NCBI RefSeq assembly: GCF_016862075.1
Contig: NZ_BOMG01000082.1
Span: 81,274-145,273 of the forward strand
Direction: 5' to 3'
Origin: Actinoplanes couchii
GTDB taxonomy: Bacteria; Actinomycetota; Actinomycetes; Mycobacteriales; Micromonosporaceae
Length of the DNA: 64,000 bases
Part shown: positions 43,501 to 52,532 of the stretch, one piece after another
Position numbering within the stretch: position 1 is the stretch's first letter
How the letters are laid out: every line of letters begins with the position of its first letter
Program-made: the position numbers and the translations under genes
Notes under the pieces: model-generated
What the model was told of the DNA's origin: nothing
Database searches by the model: none
Seen by the model: only the letters and a program-made list of their open reading frames with translations

Positions 43501-45193
43501 CGCCGTCGACAGACGTGCCGTCTACTTCGAGCGCATCCTCGACGCGGATCAGCTGCTCGCTGAGATCTCTGGTCATTTCTCCCTGCACCTCAGCGACGCA
43601 GACATCCTGCTGGTGCTGCAGGAAGCGGAGAGTGAACGTGTTCAGACCGCGATCGCACAGGCCCGAGCACTGACCGACCCGGCCGACAAGCTGCTGGCCC
43701 TGCTTCCTGTGTCGGTATTGGAGGCGGCTCTCCCCTCGGGTCTGTTGAGCACCATACGAGCTTCGTCCGCGGACACCGGAGACCGAGGCCTCGCCGAACT
43801 GGTCCTGCATGTCCACGGCCATAACGCGCTGCATCGCCTACGCCGCGACCTCGCGGACAACGGCTTCGACGTACCGGACACGTGGGCGGGCTCAGGCCCC
43901 GCTATCGCCTTCGTCCGCCGGTTGGGATTTCCCGCCGAGTTCGCCGGCGAACGTGGCCGACAACTGGACTCTGACGTCACGGTGCTCGGTCCTCCCGATC
44001 TCAAGCCGTTGCATCCGTATCAACGCGAGTTGGCCGTCCAGATTCGGCGCCTGGTGTGTACCGCCGCCGAACCCGAGCGTGCACTGCTCTTCCTGCCGAC
44101 CGGCGCGGGCAAGACGCGAGTGACGGTGGAGGCACTCGTGGAGACGATCCGGGCACGGGAACTCGGAGGACCCGTGCTCTGGATCGCTCAGAGCGAGGAG
44201 CTGTGCGAACAGGCCGTTCAGTCCTGGATCACGGTGTGGAGACTGCTCGGCAATCGTCCGCTGCGTCTGTGCCGGCTCTGGGGTGACAACGAGATCACAT
44301 CCGGTGAATCGGACGCCGAAGTCATCGTGGCGACCGACGCCAAACTCGATCGCATCCGTGCCCGTTCCGACTACGACTGGTTGCTCACCGCGGCTGCCGT
44401 CGTCGTCGACGAGGCTCACGGTGCCACAGCGCCCGGTATCACCGCGACACTGCAGTGGCTCGGGATCAACTCCGGGGAGACCGCCCGCCCGTTACTCGGC
44501 CTCACCGCGACGCCGTTCCACGGAAACGGCAAGACCTCCAACGAGGTGCTGGCTGCGTTGTTCGACAATAGACGCCTCAACGTGCTGGGTGAGGATCCCT
44601 ACGGCGAATTGCAACGGCTCGGTGTCCTGGCCGAGGTCCGGCACCGGGTCCTGCCGGGCTCGTCGTACTCCTTCGATGTATCCGAACGGGAGCACATCAC
44701 GAGGTACGACGACGTTCCGAACACGGTGCTGGACCGGGTCGGACGCGACCACGAGCGGACCATGCGACTGGTCGACGACATCTGCGAGTTGCCCCACGAC
44801 TGGCCCACACTGGTCTTCGCCTCCTCGGTACTCGCCGCCACCACGTTGTCGGCACTGCTGCGACTACGGGGCAGATCCTCTGCCACCATCAGCGGTTCCA
44901 CCTCACTGCCGGAACGACGACGCACCATCGAGGCGTTCCGGCAGGGTGGCATTCAGGTGCTCACCAACTGCAATGTGCTGACGCAGGGTTTCGACGCTCC
45001 CGGAGTGCGGGCGCTTTACATCGCCCGGCCGACGTTCAGTCCCAACACCTACATACAGATGGTCGGGCGTGCCCTCCGTGGGCCCCTCAACGGAGGTGAA
45101 CCGGAGTGCCTGGTGGTCAACGTCGCCGACACCTTCGAAGCCTTCGGGGAAGGCCTTGCGTATCGGGAGTACGACCATCTCTGGCAGCACTGA
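40565..45193 (+). CDS. GHKL (Hsp90/sacsin-like) ATPase - SF2 helicase fusion, copy 1
   Basis: A 1542-residue protein. The N-terminus is a GHKL ATPase: N-box LELVQNAADA (E58, N62) and lid/G-box GDDIGRFGLGFKSI near 115-130. About 1000 residues of mixed, unassigned sequence follow. The C-terminal SF2 helicase starts near 1150 (LHPYQREL): Walker A LPTGAGKTRV, DEAH box VVVDEAHGA, motif III LTATPFHG, motif V TQGFDAPGVRALYIARP and motif VI QMVGRALRGP. GTG 40565 is used. It reads in the same direction as the C5 methylase and is a paralogue of the gene at 54046-58758, which faces it. It likely couples ATP-driven conformational change to DNA translocation in defence. Confidence 0.88.
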   Translation: MTGFTSWDEPDAGLRAWIEAQRARMLAAYVADPALVREHAAQEDSFRTGGYSQRQVLELVQNAADALRRSHHRGRVEVAIVGDMLYCANEGAPFTREGLEAVTHAYLSDKRGDDIGRFGLGFKSILGVTDAPLVLSRSVSFSFSAQSSRQVLAEIAPTARRYPVLRLPALVDATAEMDADPVLAEFGSWAQTIVRLPLVGDVDRLIEGMRSFPREFMLFAPFVSKLAIRLADDGAFEFGCEQLDDHRYRLTGVDGIPSDWMVWHRGYRPSEEALAEVSETTRRPEVTLSYAAPLDDTQQLGRFWAYFPLLDTTSARGVFNAPWQVTDDRTNLLPGRFNDELLEVAADLLVSSLPYLNSAEDPARHFDYMPARGRETDNFGDHRLTELVPVAAAATACVPDAAGVLRSPAYLTYPNTDLHLEYAGVKAWSDAPGRPHRSPHPTCYRTPTRRARMRRLVRGDLSQPASNEIDASQWLEHLVSDASDEQCRAALRVLFTVGDDALRRELRRAAVIPDSAGTLARLDAVRDIFLHGDRLSASVGIRLVRHSFVALPEVEDQLRTLGFTDVDPRLELRRLSEMATGRWSAPDWHGFWDLVGRINNHDAREILTEHVARGAALKVLCRDGSWQHVSYTVVPGLVDPIDESVAIDSEFHRDHLNLLRAIGVTMLPVVSAVVAQDPTQLEYRRLQRVRFVEDLGVPHRDRGEIDFVEREGLGPLHVLRRFADSGDEQARMTWTRELLGSEVPEVWTLNHPNPKRFPAYRVTAPHLWASQTYGLLDTAWGPRQPHRSLNPGMSRMAPLMPVAVWAVAAKLETIADLKAVPADMWREFLDRIPTGGDPHLLGDLISVASRGLPPDEKPTAVPAVRGIGYDSVAPTELLIAVTEQEIRTLVELNLPFVAVEDEGSVESLHTVWGCRAASGFLRVEIVPEEPGEAVALLDRFRRLRDYARGALDDFVLIACSSVSRVVTLSEGMESHPERFAVDRRAVYFERILDADQLLAEISGHFSLHLSDADILLVLQEAESERVQTAIAQARALTDPADKLLALLPVSVLEAALPSGLLSTIRASSADTGDRGLAELVLHVHGHNALHRLRRDLADNGFDVPDTWAGSGPAIAFVRRLGFPAEFAGERGRQLDSDVTVLGPPDLKPLHPYQRELAVQIRRLVCTAAEPERALLFLPTGAGKTRVTVEALVETIRARELGGPVLWIAQSEELCEQAVQSWITVWRLLGNRPLRLCRLWGDNEITSGESDAEVIVATDAKLDRIRARSDYDWLLTAAAVVVDEAHGATAPGITATLQWLGINSGETARPLLGLTATPFHGNGKTSNEVLAALFDNRRLNVLGEDPYGELQRLGVLAEVRHRVLPGSSYSFDVSEREHITRYDDVPNTVLDRVGRDHERTMRLVDDICELPHDWPTLVFASSVLAATTLSALLRLRGRSSATISGSTSLPERRRTIEAFRQGGIQVLTNCNVLTQGFDAPGVRALYIARPTFSPNTYIQMVGRALRGPLNGGEPECLVVNVADTFEAFGEGLAYREYDHLWQH

Positions 45194-45197
45194 AACG

Positions 45198-45220
45198 GAG
45201 ACCGGGCTCAGACCGGTCTC
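45198..45220. terminator. Hairpin terminator between convergent genes
   Basis: A perfect 8-bp inverted repeat (45198-45205 and 45213-45220) with a 7-base loop lies between the helicase and HNH genes and touches the HNH stop codon. Confidence 0.6.
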
Positions 45221-46076
45221 AATGTGGGCATCGATTGCAGGAGGTCGCGAGGCGCCCGACGTCGGACAGACGCTCCACCGACAACGCGGGTAACGCTTCC
45301 GGCCGTGCATCCAAGTGGCGGACCACCAGATAGAAGGGGCGATCATCTGGCGACCGGCTGAGTCGGCAGCTTCGACAGGTGAATCCGTCACGGGAGAAGA
45401 CCTGCCGCCGCAGTTCCTCGGGGAACGAGGCCTGCGTCGGATGCAGTAGATCGGACTCATACGATGATGCGAGCCTGTGGTCTCCACCGCCGAGATCGGA
45501 GGCATCGGCGCTCGTCTCGACAGGCCACATCTCACGATCGCGAAGCTGCCGAGCCAGGCTCGGGCCGTCCTTGCCGTGGGCGACACGGTTGATCTCGTCG
45601 AGGGTCACGACCTGACCCGCCAGGGCTTGGAGTAGTTCGCGAACCCGATCCAGGGAGGTTCCCTCCCGATTGCGGATTCTGGAAACGGTGTGCCACCGAT
45701 CGCGGCGGGCCTCGTTCGGTTCGAGGGTGAGCAGACGGTAGCGGCCACCACCTTCCTCGATCTCATAGCCCTGTTCTAGCCGCAGTTCCCGGATGCGCCG
45801 GGCCCATTCGCCGATGCCGGACACGGCGGCGATGTCCTCGCTGCTGATCCATTCGCCGAGGTGTGCTCTCAGATACGCGAGGATTCGCGGACGCGCCCCC
45901 GCGCCACTCTCCGAGCGGGCGACCTGACCTCGGTATACCCGTGATACGGCGACCTGTGCTTCGGATAAGGCGTCGAGCACTTCCGCGCGCGATCGCTTGG
46001 CGGCCACTTCCGACACGAGGTCGAAGAGCCGTTCGACAGCTGCCCGGTAATCGTCGGCCGGATCACGATTCGCCAC
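45219..46076 (-). CDS. Winged-helix / HNH endonuclease-like protein
   Basis: A 285-residue protein: helical N-terminus, a winged helix at about 60-118 (RPRILAYLRAHLGEWISSEDIA), a second similar unit at about 142-188 and a zinc HNH region at 219-285. The HNH shows FSRDGFTCRSC (C234, C237), VRHLDA (H254) and a final CNRCPH (C280, C283). The protein ends right after the second Cys pair, so the last HNH helix seems missing and activity is uncertain. GTG 46076 lies 36 bases after the kinase gene, so the two likely share a transcript. The architecture resembles modification-sensing restriction proteins that read DNA with a winged helix. Confidence 0.72.
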   Translation of the reverse strand: MANRDPADDYRAAVERLFDLVSEVAAKRSRAEVLDALSEAQVAVSRVYRGQVARSESGAGARPRILAYLRAHLGEWISSEDIAAVSGIGEWARRIRELRLEQGYEIEEGGGRYRLLTLEPNEARRDRWHTVSRIRNREGTSLDRVRELLQALAGQVVTLDEINRVAHGKDGPSLARQLRDREMWPVETSADASDLGGGDHRLASSYESDLLHPTQASFPEELRRQVFSRDGFTCRSCRLSRSPDDRPFYLVVRHLDARPEALPALSVERLSDVGRLATSCNRCPH

Positions 46077-46112
46077 GGTGACACCCTATTGCCTGAGCGA
46101 ATTCGTGTGCGT

Positions 46113-47402
46113 TCATCCGATCAGCCGCCTGGTCAGACCTTCGACATTCCAAGCGCCGACAGGTCGGGCGTCCCACCCGGCTCCGATGAACGTGTCCGCG
46201 TCACCTGCGGTCCACGACTCGGCCCCATCGGCCGGCAGAAGGATCGCCACCTTGCGTTCCGGCCAAGCCAGGGAGATCCCTCGCGACCGCCCACCGAGAT
46301 CGAAGACCGCGACGGGTACCGGTAGCGCACGTACCGCGAGTTCCCGGAGGAGGAACGACGCAGAAGGGTGATCTTGATCGGATCGCCGGAGTACCTCCCG
46401 CCATTCCGGGGACATGATCGCCGTGGCCAGCGGATCGTGTGGGGTCTCGACTCCCGCGTCGCTGTCGTTCTCAAGAGCGGAGCTGTCGTCGACGGTGATT
46501 TTCGCGAGCATCCCGGCATACAGCCGGGACGAACTCGGGACGCCTAGAGGCCGAAGGAATCCAGGCAGATCGGGAAGGCCGGAGATGAACGGGAGCAACC
46601 GTTCGTAGACGGCGAGTGCCCCTGCGGGACGGTCGTGAGGCTTCTTCTCCAACAGATCGAGGATCAGCTTCTCCAGCTCCGGAGGCGCATCGGGACGGAG
46701 TGCCCGCAGCGGTGCCGGGGCATCCCTCACCTGTCGCACCATCACGGCGAAGGGCGTGGGCGCACTGAAGACGTGCTCGGCGGTGAGCATCTCGTGCAGG
46801 GTGCAGCCCAAGGCATAAAGGTCCGTGGCGGGCTCGCTGTCACCGGCCTCAACCTGTTCCGGTGCCATGTAGTCAGGCGTGCCCAGTCGTTGGAAGGTGC
46901 TGGTGATCCGAGAGAAGTCGGTGAGTGTGGGGGCGACCGCCAAGCCGAAGTCGAGGACCTTCACCGAACCATCAGGTTCGAGGATGAGGTTCCGTGGTTT
47001 CAGGTCACGGTGAACGAGTGCGGCCGCATGCGCGGCCACCAGAACCGCGCAGACCTGGCCGGCTATGTTCGCGGCCCAACCGATCGGCAGAGGGCCCTGC
47101 TCCGCGACGAGGTCCGCGATACTGATGCCGTGTATACGTTGCATGACCAGGAACGGGCGGCCGTCGTGCACACCGACGTCGTAGACCGCGGGGACCCCAG
47201 GGTGTTCCAGCCTGGCAGTGATGCGTGACTCCCGGTCGAACCGGCGTACCAATGCCTCGTCGGCGACATCGTTCGGGAACCGGAGGAACTTGACGGCGAT
47301 CTCCCGGTCGAGCCGCACGTCACGGCCGAGCCACACCTCGCCCATGCCGCCGCGGGCCAAGGGGAGTTCGTCCAGCTCGTAGCGGCCGTCACCGAGCTTC
47401 AC
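46113..47402 (-). CDS. Ser/Thr protein kinase with C-terminal domain of unknown fold
   Basis: A 429-residue soluble kinase with all catalytic motifs: glycine loop LARGGMGEVW, K38 in IAVKFL, HRDLKPRN (D133, N138), DFG at 151-153, and APEQ. It has no transmembrane helix, unlike housekeeping Pkn kinases. Residues about 330-429 are extra: VAVFDLGGRSRGISLAWPERKVAILLP and GAGWDARPV recall the small alpha/beta core of Vsr/DUF559-like nucleases, at low confidence. It lies between the DrmB-like gene and the HNH gene. A strong hairpin (47531-47565) cuts it off from the operon upstream, so it probably has its own promoter in 47403-47530. Kinases also regulate Pgl/BREX-type defence. Confidence 0.85.
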   Translation of the reverse strand: MKLGDGRYELDELPLARGGMGEVWLGRDVRLDREIAVKFLRFPNDVADEALVRRFDRESRITARLEHPGVPAVYDVGVHDGRPFLVMQRIHGISIADLVAEQGPLPIGWAANIAGQVCAVLVAAHAAALVHRDLKPRNLILEPDGSVKVLDFGLAVAPTLTDFSRITSTFQRLGTPDYMAPEQVEAGDSEPATDLYALGCTLHEMLTAEHVFSAPTPFAVMVRQVRDAPAPLRALRPDAPPELEKLILDLLEKKPHDRPAGALAVYERLLPFISGLPDLPGFLRPLGVPSSSRLYAGMLAKITVDDSSALENDSDAGVETPHDPLATAIMSPEWREVLRRSDQDHPSASFLLRELAVRALPVPVAVFDLGGRSRGISLAWPERKVAILLPADGAESWTAGDADTFIGAGWDARPVGAWNVEGLTRRLIG

Positions 47403-47530
47403 GATGTCGCCCTTTCATGTGGAGACCGCACCGGTTCCGATCCATGACGGCGGCGGGTCGGTCATTGTGGATGTACACCGGCACTCGTACCGCTGGCAGC
47501 GACGGACCATCGAAGGTCTCGCACTCGTCA

Positions 47531-47565
47531 ACGGTAGGTGCCACGCAGATGGTGGCACCTACCGT
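47531..47565 (-). terminator. Strong hairpin terminator after the DrmB-like gene
   Basis: A perfect 14-bp inverted repeat with a 7-base loop (47531-47544 and 47552-47565) lies 13 bases past the DrmB-like stop. It closes the four-gene helicase operon and separates it from the kinase gene. Confidence 0.8.
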
Positions 47566-47578
47566 CAGCTGTGTCGGT

Positions 47579-49387
47579 CTATGCGGCTGTCGTCTGCCTC
47601 AGTTGGTCCAGGACGTCGTCGAGCAGACCGGGTACGTTGCCTCCGCCGAGCACGAGTTGACGGTCGAGCAGCCGGTTAGCCGTCTCACACGACGTCTCGC
47701 TGACAAGAGCACATCCATGGCAGGCGGAGAGATTCAGTTGTGAGGATCCCTGCCGATCACTTTCGATGCAGACCGGGTCATTGGAGCAGACGTCCGCGTC
47801 ACTCAGCGCAGCCGACAGTAACGGCAGGATCCGATCGGGCTCACCCAGCCGGACGAGCCCGCCGAGTGTCCCTTGAGCGTCACCGGCGGCGGTGTAGATG
47901 AGGATGCCTGCCGTACGGTCGGGGCGCTGGGAATTGGCGTAGATGCGTTCCTGTAGAGACGCCGACGAATAGCCGCTGGCGAAGGCCAGTCTGCGGATGA
48001 GTAGATGAGCCAACGTGTGGAGCGCGATGAATCGCGGTTCCGGTACATCCAGCCGGTGGGCCCAGGCGCTGGCCTCTCGGCGACCCACCAGGATCTGAGC
48101 TCGGGCACGGACCTCGGGGAGGTCCTCCCAGCGGGCGATCCGCTCCTCATCGAAGCGCAGGAAGATGCCCTCGCCGAACATCTCTACAGCTGGATACACC
48201 GGCTTGCGTTTACGGTCGGGACCCAGATCCGCGCAGATGAGTTCAGCCTCGGCGTTGTGCCGTCGAAAGCCCTTGAGGGCTCGGACTTCACGCACACGAC
48301 GAACCTGACCGACAGCGACGAGACGGCTGGTCAATGCCGGCGGCCAGCCGGCGTCGGTACGCACCTTCCAACCGTCGACGATGAAGTCTCCACCGCTGTG
48401 GTCCCTTCCGCCTTCGAGCTTCTTGAGAAACGCCGCCCACTCGCCGTCCTTGAGCTCGAGTAGCGGGGCGTCATCTGAGCCGTCACCGGCGGCCAGTGCC
48501 AACACCTGTTCCTTGGTGACGTCCAACTCCTGAGCGATCCACTCGGCGACCATCTCCGCCTGCGGACCGCCGTTGTCGGCCACGACCTTCTCGAAGTAGA
48601 CGTGGCTGCGGATCTGGTCCTTCTTCTCCTCCGACTCCGGTCGTTCCTCCGGTATGTCGAGTGCCGACAGCCGCTCCGCGATGTAGTTTCCGGTGGCGCC
48701 CCTCTGGACCGCTTGAAGCTGGTGCTCGCAGGGGTCTCCGCCGGAGTTCTCCTCCTCCCACGGCTGCCTGCCGTCGCATCGAATCCCGTCGCGTTGCAGA
48801 GAATCCTTACCGACCAGGTCCGAAATCGGCCGCTTGCGTCCGCATCCGGTACATAGCACGCGTAGCGATGCCAAGCCCTCCCCGTATCCGGTGGAGCGCA
48901 CGAACTTGAGCTCCTTGTACGACCGACAGTGTCGTACGGACTCGGTGACCTCGGAGTCGTTGCCGCGATGCGCCCACATGAACCAGGGGATGTCCTGGAT
49001 GTGGCTGCCCTTCTCGCAGATGGCGACGTAGCGCATCGGCACCAGCATGCCGCCGCAATCACACTTGTTCACCCAACGGCCCCTGTTCTTGCCGGTGAGC
49101 TTGGACAATTTCGTGCACTGCTCGCAGAAGCGCCATTCGGGGAACCGCCAGTAGAGCAGGCTCGCCGTCTCCTTCGCAGCACGTCCCGCATGGGCGGGCG
49201 GTTGACGTAACACGCCGCCACCGAGTCGAGCGACGAGCCGATCGCAGGAGATCTCCGGCGCCAGCTTGCGATTCCACCAGGAGGTGTCCGGTGCGATCAG
49301 CGACTCGCCGCGGACGTCGACGATCGCCCCGACACCGAACGGGCTGATGGTCTCGGACAGACGCAGGTCATGGACGATTGGATCCAC
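47579..49387 (-). CDS. drmB: DrmB-like DUF1998 protein
   Basis: A 602-residue protein of the DISARM DrmB kind. It opens with the family stretch LRLSETISPFGVGAIVDV, has zinc-ribbon clusters (CEQCTKL then NKCDCGG; VLCTGCGRK), and a C-terminal DUF1998 domain with TLAHLLIRRLAFASGYSSASLQERIY and a Cys cluster (VCSNDPVC, SACHGCALVSETSC). GTG 49387 follows GGAGGAGG and overlaps the DrmA-like gene by 20 bases. In DISARM, DrmB pairs with the DrmA helicase, and gene order here is the same. Ends at the hairpin 47531-47565. Confidence 0.88.
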   Translation of the reverse strand: MDPIVHDLRLSETISPFGVGAIVDVRGESLIAPDTSWWNRKLAPEISCDRLVARLGGGVLRQPPAHAGRAAKETASLLYWRFPEWRFCEQCTKLSKLTGKNRGRWVNKCDCGGMLVPMRYVAICEKGSHIQDIPWFMWAHRGNDSEVTESVRHCRSYKELKFVRSTGYGEGLASLRVLCTGCGRKRPISDLVGKDSLQRDGIRCDGRQPWEEENSGGDPCEHQLQAVQRGATGNYIAERLSALDIPEERPESEEKKDQIRSHVYFEKVVADNGGPQAEMVAEWIAQELDVTKEQVLALAAGDGSDDAPLLELKDGEWAAFLKKLEGGRDHSGGDFIVDGWKVRTDAGWPPALTSRLVAVGQVRRVREVRALKGFRRHNAEAELICADLGPDRKRKPVYPAVEMFGEGIFLRFDEERIARWEDLPEVRARAQILVGRREASAWAHRLDVPEPRFIALHTLAHLLIRRLAFASGYSSASLQERIYANSQRPDRTAGILIYTAAGDAQGTLGGLVRLGEPDRILPLLSAALSDADVCSNDPVCIESDRQGSSQLNLSACHGCALVSETSCETANRLLDRQLVLGGGNVPGLLDDVLDQLRQTTAA

Positions 49388-52300
49388 GGCGGACCTCCTC
49401 CATCGGTTCACGGACATGGACGGCGACGTTCGGCTCGACCGAGCGCATCGAGTCGGCGACGAGCCAGCCCTCGCCCTTCTGATCGAACCGTTTCAGGAGG
49501 GCCTGATCATCCGCCTTGACCCGGTCGTACAAGAGCCTCGTGCCCGCCTCCCGGGCGAGCCCGGCGCGGCGATCCCAGTCCCGCAGCAGCCGCCACAATT
49601 CATCTCGGGCCTCGTCGGTCTCGATGTGTTCCAAGCGGTCGACCATGTGAACGAATGTCTCGACCAACTGGTCGATCAGCCCGGACATGTGCGCGTCCTC
49701 GAGGTCGAGGCGAGACGCCGCCTCGTTGGGCGATAGCGCCGGCACCGAGTGACGTAGCAGAGCGACGAGCGCTCCCGCCAATGACCGGGCACGCGAGGCG
49801 AGCGACCATGGTGTGACGCTCGTCGGTTCCACGTTGCGATAGAGCGCCTCGTGGTAGCCGCGGAAGGTCTCGAAGTGCGATCGGTCACGGGCACGGTTCG
49901 ACCTGAACAGTGTGGTGACGATCCCGTTGTTGTCACCACGTCCGACACGACTGGTCGCCTGGATGTACTCCGCAGTGGTCTTCGGCTGTCCGACCATCAG
50001 CATCAGGGCGAGTCGAGGGATGTCGATCCCGACCGACAGCATGTTGGACGACAGCACCACATCGACGGCCTGATCGGTCTGGTCTACGCTGCGGGCCAGT
50101 TCTCGCAGATCGTTGGGTAGTTCCTCGGGGCCGCGTCGGCTGGTCAGTTCGAGCACGCGGTCGGCGCGGACCTTGCGGAACGGCAGTCCCAGCCGTTCGG
50201 CACGGGGCTCGAGGCGACCGTTCACGTCGTCGACCACGAGAGTTCCGGTGCGGCCGAGCTCCCGCAGGCTGTTGTGATACATGACAGTGGTCCAGTAGGC
50301 GTCACGTGTCGTTCCGGCGGTATCGGCGCGACCGAGTACCTCGGGGATCTCGATCAGTGGGGCCGTCGCGGAGATGACCGCGGACACCTGGGACAGCGAC
50401 TGCGGCATGAGGCCGACATAGAGCCGGCCTCGACCGCTTTCGACGGGCCGGGAGAAGAAGGTTCGGTCACCGTCCAACCCGGCCGGAGGGTAGAGCGCGA
50501 CTTCTCGGCCGTACAAGCCCTGAACCTGTTCTTGGGAGGCTCGGATCGTGGCCGTCGACGCCACGATCTTCGGCTTCGAACCACCCCTGCTCAGGAGTAT
50601 CTGGATGATGGCGTCGAAGACCGCGACCGTCGTGCCGAGCGGCCCCGACAACAGATGCAACTCGTCCTGGATGATCAACGAAGGCTGTCGGAACGGTGTG
50701 CCCAGGCCGAGTAGTCTCCCCGCCTCCGGCCGGAACTGTAGGCGCGCGAACTTGTCGACCGTTGCGAGCAGGATCGTCGGTGGTGTCTCGTAGATGACCT
50801 CATCGACCACGGACACCGGAAGCTCGTCGCTGAACTCACAATCGATATCGACGCAATGGATGACGACGTCGTTACCGACGGCGCGGACACCGTAGCGGGT
50901 TCGGTCGTCGGTCCGTTTCTGCGGCAACAACGCGACACCACACCATGGACAGCTTTCGACCTGGAAACTGTTGGCTTCCTCGGGTCGTGTCGCCTTGTAG
51001 AGACGCTCCAGGGCGGCCTTGGCGTCTCGGCGGGTGCCCGGCGTGACCTCGTTGCCGACCCACAGACCGATGGTGAACCCGGCCATGCTTCTCGCCCGAG
51101 GGTCCTGATGTCGCAGGAGCTCCATCGCGCAGACCAGCGCCGCGGCCCGCTGGAACTGCTGAGCAGTGAGAAGGCGCAGGGTGTAACGGGTGAGAACGGC
51201 GGTGCCGGCTCCGGCGATGCCGTGATCGAGTCGGCGACGGAAGATCTCCACCGCGGCGAGCCCGAGGTAAGCCTCCGTCTTGCCGCCGCCGGTCGGGAAC
51301 CAGATCAGGTCGACGAGTTCCCGGTCGTCGTGGGTTTCGTCGGTGGCGGAGGCGAGGGCCACGAGTAGGAAGCCCAGCTGGAAGGGGCGCCATCTCGGTT
51401 CCGAGGGCTCCTTGCCCTGTTTGATCGAACTCTGGCTGATCTGCATCCGCATGGCGGTCATACCGAGGGAGAACGCCATCCGCAGCGACCCGCTGTCGGG
51501 GTTGCGCAGCAGGTCGGCTCCGGCCCTCATCCGCCTGCAGGCCAGCCGGGCGCGATCGGTGACCGCTCGTGCGGTCGCAGCTGCGGAGCCGAAAGCGGCC
51601 ACCGCGGTCTCCTGACCTTCGACCCAGGCGGAGAAGGCTTCGACGAAGGCGTCCAACATCGGCAGGATCTCGCCGGGATGTGTGTCGATGCGGATTAGAT
51701 TGTCGAGTCGCAGCGCTTGGGCTTCGATACTGTCCTGGTGAAAGCCGGTGGTCTCGACTGCGGGTACGACGAAGGCAGGCACCGGATCGAGGAAGAGGCT
51801 CGTGCAGCGGCCGTCAGTGATCCGCCAGTCGGCCGCCATACCGTGCCCGACTGCGAAGATCTTCTTGTCTCGATAGCGCAGTCGCAGCTCCGCCGACTCG
51901 GCGTCGAGGTCCACGGCACTCGCTCCTCGGTACTCCAGGAATCGACCTTCAGCTGCGGGTCTCACCTCGAGAGCGACCTGGAACAGCATCCTCTCGATGT
52001 CGTCGCGGTCGTTGCCGCTCGCTCTGGCGAGCACGCGTGCGTGGACGGTGACCAGGTGGGCGTCACCGTAGGGCCGCCAACGCGAACCGACCTCGATCGG
52101 CACATCACCAGCCGTCAGTTGATGTGGAGGCCGATCGGGGACGAGTTCGCGACCATTGAACCGGAACGGGCGGCGTTGCCAGCGCGGCGGACCGTCCCCG
52201 GTGACCTTCGTATAGGTTCCGCCAGAGAAGTCGCAAGCCACCGAGGGACGGTTCGTGACGAAGGAGATCGCGATCGACGACGGTCGCCAGTCCTCGGCGA

Positions 52301-52532
52301 GGGGGACTCCCGCACCGTCCTCCTCCACGTCGCCGGCCAGTACGTCGGACTCGACCGGCTCGCCGACCTGGGCCTGCTCGTCGACTGGAGGTGCCGAGGC
52401 GATAGGGAACAGCATGCCGACCGCGTATTGCTTGTCCGGCAGATTCGTGATGACCTCGTCGTCGTCGCCAGGGCCGAAGTAGGCGTCTCGGAGGTGCTTC
52501 AGCGCGATCCGCTGGGCGTTGGTCAGGGTCAT
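49368..52532 (-). CDS. drmA: DrmA-like SF2 helicase
   Basis: A 1054-residue helicase of the DISARM DrmA type: Walker A WFPTGGGKTEAYLGL near 410, DELH box IIQDELHLLSGPLGTTV near 618, STATIRA, and motifs V/VI VDVVLSSNMLSVGIDIPRLALML then QATSRVGRG near 860. Length and the LSGPLG signature fit DrmA. ATG 52532 overlaps the NERD-helicase stop as ATGA, and its 3' end overlaps drmB. In DISARM the DrmAB complex unwinds and holds foreign DNA. Here the usual drmC, drmD or drmE genes are absent and other ATPases take their place. Confidence 0.9.
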   Translation of the reverse strand: MTLTNAQRIALKHLRDAYFGPGDDDEVITNLPDKQYAVGMLFPIASAPPVDEQAQVGEPVESDVLAGDVEEDGAGVPLAEDWRPSSIAISFVTNRPSVACDFSGGTYTKVTGDGPPRWQRRPFRFNGRELVPDRPPHQLTAGDVPIEVGSRWRPYGDAHLVTVHARVLARASGNDRDDIERMLFQVALEVRPAAEGRFLEYRGASAVDLDAESAELRLRYRDKKIFAVGHGMAADWRITDGRCTSLFLDPVPAFVVPAVETTGFHQDSIEAQALRLDNLIRIDTHPGEILPMLDAFVEAFSAWVEGQETAVAAFGSAAATARAVTDRARLACRRMRAGADLLRNPDSGSLRMAFSLGMTAMRMQISQSSIKQGKEPSEPRWRPFQLGFLLVALASATDETHDDRELVDLIWFPTGGGKTEAYLGLAAVEIFRRRLDHGIAGAGTAVLTRYTLRLLTAQQFQRAAALVCAMELLRHQDPRARSMAGFTIGLWVGNEVTPGTRRDAKAALERLYKATRPEEANSFQVESCPWCGVALLPQKRTDDRTRYGVRAVGNDVVIHCVDIDCEFSDELPVSVVDEVIYETPPTILLATVDKFARLQFRPEAGRLLGLGTPFRQPSLIIQDELHLLSGPLGTTVAVFDAIIQILLSRGGSKPKIVASTATIRASQEQVQGLYGREVALYPPAGLDGDRTFFSRPVESGRGRLYVGLMPQSLSQVSAVISATAPLIEIPEVLGRADTAGTTRDAYWTTVMYHNSLRELGRTGTLVVDDVNGRLEPRAERLGLPFRKVRADRVLELTSRRGPEELPNDLRELARSVDQTDQAVDVVLSSNMLSVGIDIPRLALMLMVGQPKTTAEYIQATSRVGRGDNNGIVTTLFRSNRARDRSHFETFRGYHEALYRNVEPTSVTPWSLASRARSLAGALVALLRHSVPALSPNEAASRLDLEDAHMSGLIDQLVETFVHMVDRLEHIETDEARDELWRLLRDWDRRAGLAREAGTRLLYDRVKADDQALLKRFDQKGEGWLVADSMRSVEPNVAVHVREPMEEVRRGSNRP

